NCBI RefSeq assembly: GCF_900182955.1
Contig: NZ_FXUL01000015.1
Location: 62,001-126,000 of the forward strand
Source: Noviherbaspirillum suwonense
Lineage (GTDB): Bacteria; Pseudomonadota; Gammaproteobacteria; Burkholderiales; Burkholderiaceae_D
Direction of reading: 5' to 3'
DNA length: 64,000 nucleotides
Part shown: in pieces, positions 61,920 to 64,000 of the stretch
Layout of the letters: every line of letters begins with the position of its first letter
Numbering within the stretch: the stretch's first letter is position 1
Made by a program: the position numbers and the translations under genes
Notes under the pieces: generated by a model
Database searches by the model: none
The model's input: the letters and a program-made list of their open reading frames with translations, nothing else
Told to the model about the DNA's origin: nothing

Positions 61920-63043
61920 GCGCTGCGCCTGTGGAACAGCGAGCGCTTCAGCGCATTCCAGTACGCCAGCGGATGGTGGCGGCTATTCATCAGGATGCGC
62001 CAGGAAAACAGGAAGGCGACCAGCACGGCGGTCAGCAGGTGCAGCGGCCACCATCCCGTCATCAGGCTCATGCGCTCCTGGCTCACGGCGGCCTGCAGGA
62101 CGCTGACCATATTGCTGTAGACGACGAACACCAGCAGCGCCAGCAGCAGGTTGGCCGAGCGGCCGCCGCGCGGATTGACGAAGCCCAGCGGTATTCCCAG
62201 CAGCATCAGAAGCATGCCCATGAAGGGCAGCGCGATGCGCCACAGCAGTTCGCCGCGGTTCTGCGGCGTCGGGTTGTCCACCAGCTGGCCCAGCGACAGC
62301 GCGCGCGCCGAACTGGTCGCGGTGGCGCCTTGCGGCTGGCTGTTGATCAGCACGCCATACCGTTCGAACTCCATCAGCTGGAATTCCGGCTCGGATGGCG
62401 TGCCGTCGTAGCGCCGGCCATTCTTCAGCACGAGGAACTTGTCGCCCTTGGCATCGACTTCCGTCGTGCCTTCCCGCGCGACGATGACGCTGGACTTGCC
62501 GTCGCGGACGCTGTTGATGAACACGTTCTTCACATTGCTCACGTCTTCCGTCAGGCCTTCGACGAAGAACACCCGGTCGGAGGACGACGATTCCTGGAAG
62601 CGCCCGGGCGAGACCCGGGAGACGTCTTCACGCTGCTCGAAGCGTTCGCGGAACTCGGCGCTCTGGCGGTTGGCCCACGGCGTCACCGCGAGGCTCAGGA
62701 CGGCGATCAGCAGCACCAGCGGCATGCCGACGGTGAGCACCGGCCTGATCCAGGCGGTGAGGCTCATGCCGGAGGCGAACCAGACCACCATTTCCGAGTC
62801 CTGGTAAGTGCGCGTCAATACCAGCAGCACGGATATGAAACCGGTCAGGATCAGGATGATGGGCAAATAATTCAGCGCCGAAAAACCGAGCAGCGCCACC
62901 ACGTCCTGCGACGCGACCTTGCCGCCGGCAGCCTGGCCCAGGATGCGGATGAGCATGACGGTGATGGTGATCGAGAACAGCGTGGTGAAGACGGCGCCGG
63001 CGGTGCTGAGCAATTCGCGACGTAGAGCGCGTTGAAAAATCAT
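61916..63043 (-). CDS. lptF: LPS export system permease LptF
   Basis: A 375-residue partner of LptG, with the same layout (MIFQRALRRELLSTAGAVFTTLFSITITVMLIR at the start, periplasmic domain about 105-260, and final helices). It diverges from pepA across only 37 bp, as lptFG does in many proteobacteria. Confidence 0.95.
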   Translation of the reverse strand: MIFQRALRRELLSTAGAVFTTLFSITITVMLIRILGQAAGGKVASQDVVALLGFSALNYLPIILILTGFISVLLVLTRTYQDSEMVVWFASGMSLTAWIRPVLTVGMPLVLLIAVLSLAVTPWANRQSAEFRERFEQREDVSRVSPGRFQESSSSDRVFFVEGLTEDVSNVKNVFINSVRDGKSSVIVAREGTTEVDAKGDKFLVLKNGRRYDGTPSEPEFQLMEFERYGVLINSQPQGATATSSARALSLGQLVDNPTPQNRGELLWRIALPFMGMLLMLLGIPLGFVNPRGGRSANLLLALLVFVVYSNMVSVLQAAVSQERMSLMTGWWPLHLLTAVLVAFLFSWRILMNSRHHPLAYWNALKRSLFHRRSA

Positions 63044-63050
63044 TCGATAC

Positions 63051-63056
63051 TATAAT
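63051..63056 (+). promoter_or_regulatory. TATAAT -10-like box before pepA
   Basis: A perfect TATAAT 25 bases before the pepA ATG, in the 37-bp lptF-pepA gap. A convincing -35 at standard spacing is not visible: TTGAAA lies only 13 bases upstream. Confidence 0.45.
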
Positions 63057-63080
63057 TGCGTGGACTAAAAAGGAGCATTC

Positions 63081-64000
63081 ATGGACTTTAGCATAAAAAC
63101 ATTCGACGCCCGGACCACCCTGGCCCAGGCAAAAAGCGGCGTGATCGTCGTGGGCGTCTTTGAGAACAAGGTCATGACGGCAGCCGCCGCCGGACTCGAC
63201 GGCGACGGTGCAATCACCGCCGCGCTCAAGTCCGGCGACCTCAGCGGCAAGGCCGGCAGCACGCTGCTGCTGCGCGGCGCGGCCGGCGCAACGGCCGAAC
63301 GGGTGCTGCTGCTGGGCCTCGGCAAGGAAGAACCCGTCACGCCCAAGGACTACTCCACGGCTGTCCAGGCGCTGGCGCGCACGCTGTCCTCGCTGGGCGC
63401 AGCCGATGCGCTGGTGTCGCTGCCCTTCGAGCGCGTCAAGGAACGGGACGCGAACTGGGCCATGCAGGCGCTGGTGCTGGCGCTGTGCGAATCGCGCTAT
63501 CGCTTCGACGAACTGAAGAGCAAGAAGGAACCGGCGCCGGCCGGCGTGCGCAAGGTCGCGCTGGTGGTCGACGCCTCGAGCGCCGCCGCCGGACGCGCGG
63601 TGCTGGCGCAGGCGCAGGCGCTGGCCAACGGCGTCGAGCTGGCCAAGGACCTCGGCAACCTGCCGCCGAACGTCTGCACTCCGACCTATCTCGCCAACAC
63701 CGCCAAGAAACTGGCCAAGCAGTTCGGCTTCGGCGTCGAGGTGCTGGACCGCAAGCAGATGGAAGCGCTGAAGATGGGCAGCTTCCTGTCGGTCACCAAC
63801 GGCACAGTGGAGCCGCCGAAGTTCATCGTGCTCAAGCACCAGGGCGGCAAGTCCCGCGAAGCGCCGACGGTCCTGGTCGGCAAGGGCATCACCTTCGACT
63901 CGGGCGGCATCTCGCTCAAGCCGGGCGCGGCAATGGATGAAATGAAATACGACATGTGCGGCGCGGCCTCGGTGCTGGGCACCTTCCGCGCGATCGGCGA
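63081..64000 (+). CDS. pepA: Leucyl aminopeptidase PepA (partial, cut by window end)
   Basis: The N-terminal 306 residues of an M17 aminopeptidase. The N-terminal macro-like domain is followed by the catalytic domain start ([13 protein letters not shown]) and the metal site [17 protein letters not shown] with Lys268 and Asp273. AAGGAG precedes the ATG. The remaining active-site residues lie beyond the window. Confidence 0.94.
   Translation, partial: MDFSIKTFDARTTLAQAKSGVIVVGVFENKVMTAAAAGLDGDGAITAALKSGDLSGKAGSTLLLRGAAGATAERVLLLGLGKEEPVTPKDYSTAVQALARTLSSLGAADALVSLPFERVKERDANWAMQALVLALCESRYRFDELKSKKEPAPAGVRKVALVVDASSAAAGRAVLAQAQALANGVELAKDLGNLPPNVCTPTYLANTAKKLAKQFGFGVEVLDRKQMEALKMGSFLSVTNGTVEPPKFIVLKHQGGKSREAPTVLVGKGITFDSGGISLKPGAAMDEMKYDMCGAASVLGTFRAIG

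Overview
The window is a gene-dense, high-GC chromosomal segment. Gene order and protein sequences point to a betaproteobacterium of the Burkholderiales, most likely Oxalobacteraceae (Herbaspirillum/Noviherbaspirillum/Massilia-like). The evidence is the lepA-lepB-DUF4845-rnc-era-recO-pdxJ-acpS order, the mucD-type sigma-E operon next to the fab cluster, an RNase E with a long Ala/Pro/Glu/Arg tail divergent from rluC, and a DUF4148 secreted protein. The genus assignment is inference from gene order and recalled family sequences. I see no rRNA, CRISPR array, insertion sequence, integrase or prophage.

Layout. 0.2-9.3 kb is an accessory block: a small cytochrome c, a run of heptamer repeats, a Zn alcohol dehydrogenase, an unassigned cation P-type ATPase divergent from an MgtA-type Mg2+ ATPase, and a synthase-only MprF-like protein. 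These last three suggest a response to cation or envelope stress. 9.5-10.2 kb holds tRNA-Cys and three identical tRNA-Gly(GCC) genes, all read on the minus strand downstream of uvrC-pgsA. From 10.3 to 32.1 kb every protein gene is on the minus strand, a 22-kb core block. In transcription order it holds yceD-rpmF-plsX-fabH-fabD-fabG-acpP-fabF (envelope lipid synthesis), a YgfX-like gene, rpoE-rseA-rseB-degP-grx (sigma-E envelope stress), lepA-lepB-DUF4845-rnc-era-recO-pdxJ-acpS-nagZ (secretion, RNA and ribosome maturation, vitamin B6, ACP activation, murein recycling), then uvrC-pgsA-tRNA-Gly-tRNA-Cys. Many junctions are 4-bp start/stop overlaps.

32.2-36.7 kb has maf and a tetrapyrrole-methylase-type methyltransferase converging on sppA-Rieske-HAD-rluC. 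rluC diverges from rne across a 582-bp gap, and rne ends in a clear intrinsic terminator. 40.7-44.5 kb carries chrA, moaA and moeA. 44.5-52.7 kb is a minus-strand series: CoA-transferase, rmuC, truncated globin, an FtsX-type permease, DUF4126 and an adenosine/adenine deaminase.

52.9-57.6 kb is the most variable part. It has several small proteins, DoxX, a His/Pro/Gly-rich secreted protein, tRNA-Ser(UGA), and an AT-richer acyltransferase-3 gene behind the tRNA. 57.6-64 kb has an SBF-like transporter with a structured leader, a HpxW-like amidohydrolase, cbiX-lptG-lptF on the minus strand, and a leucyl aminopeptidase (pepA) cut by the window end.

I found no clear new multi-gene system. The best second looks are the MgtA/short-MprF block, the triplicated tRNA-Gly with interposed terminators, the hairpin plus U-tract just before the lepA start, the operator-like palindrome inside the acyltransferase promoter, the nested hairpin before the SBF transporter, and the small unassigned proteins around 53-57 kb. 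The first 245 bases hold no gene I can support.
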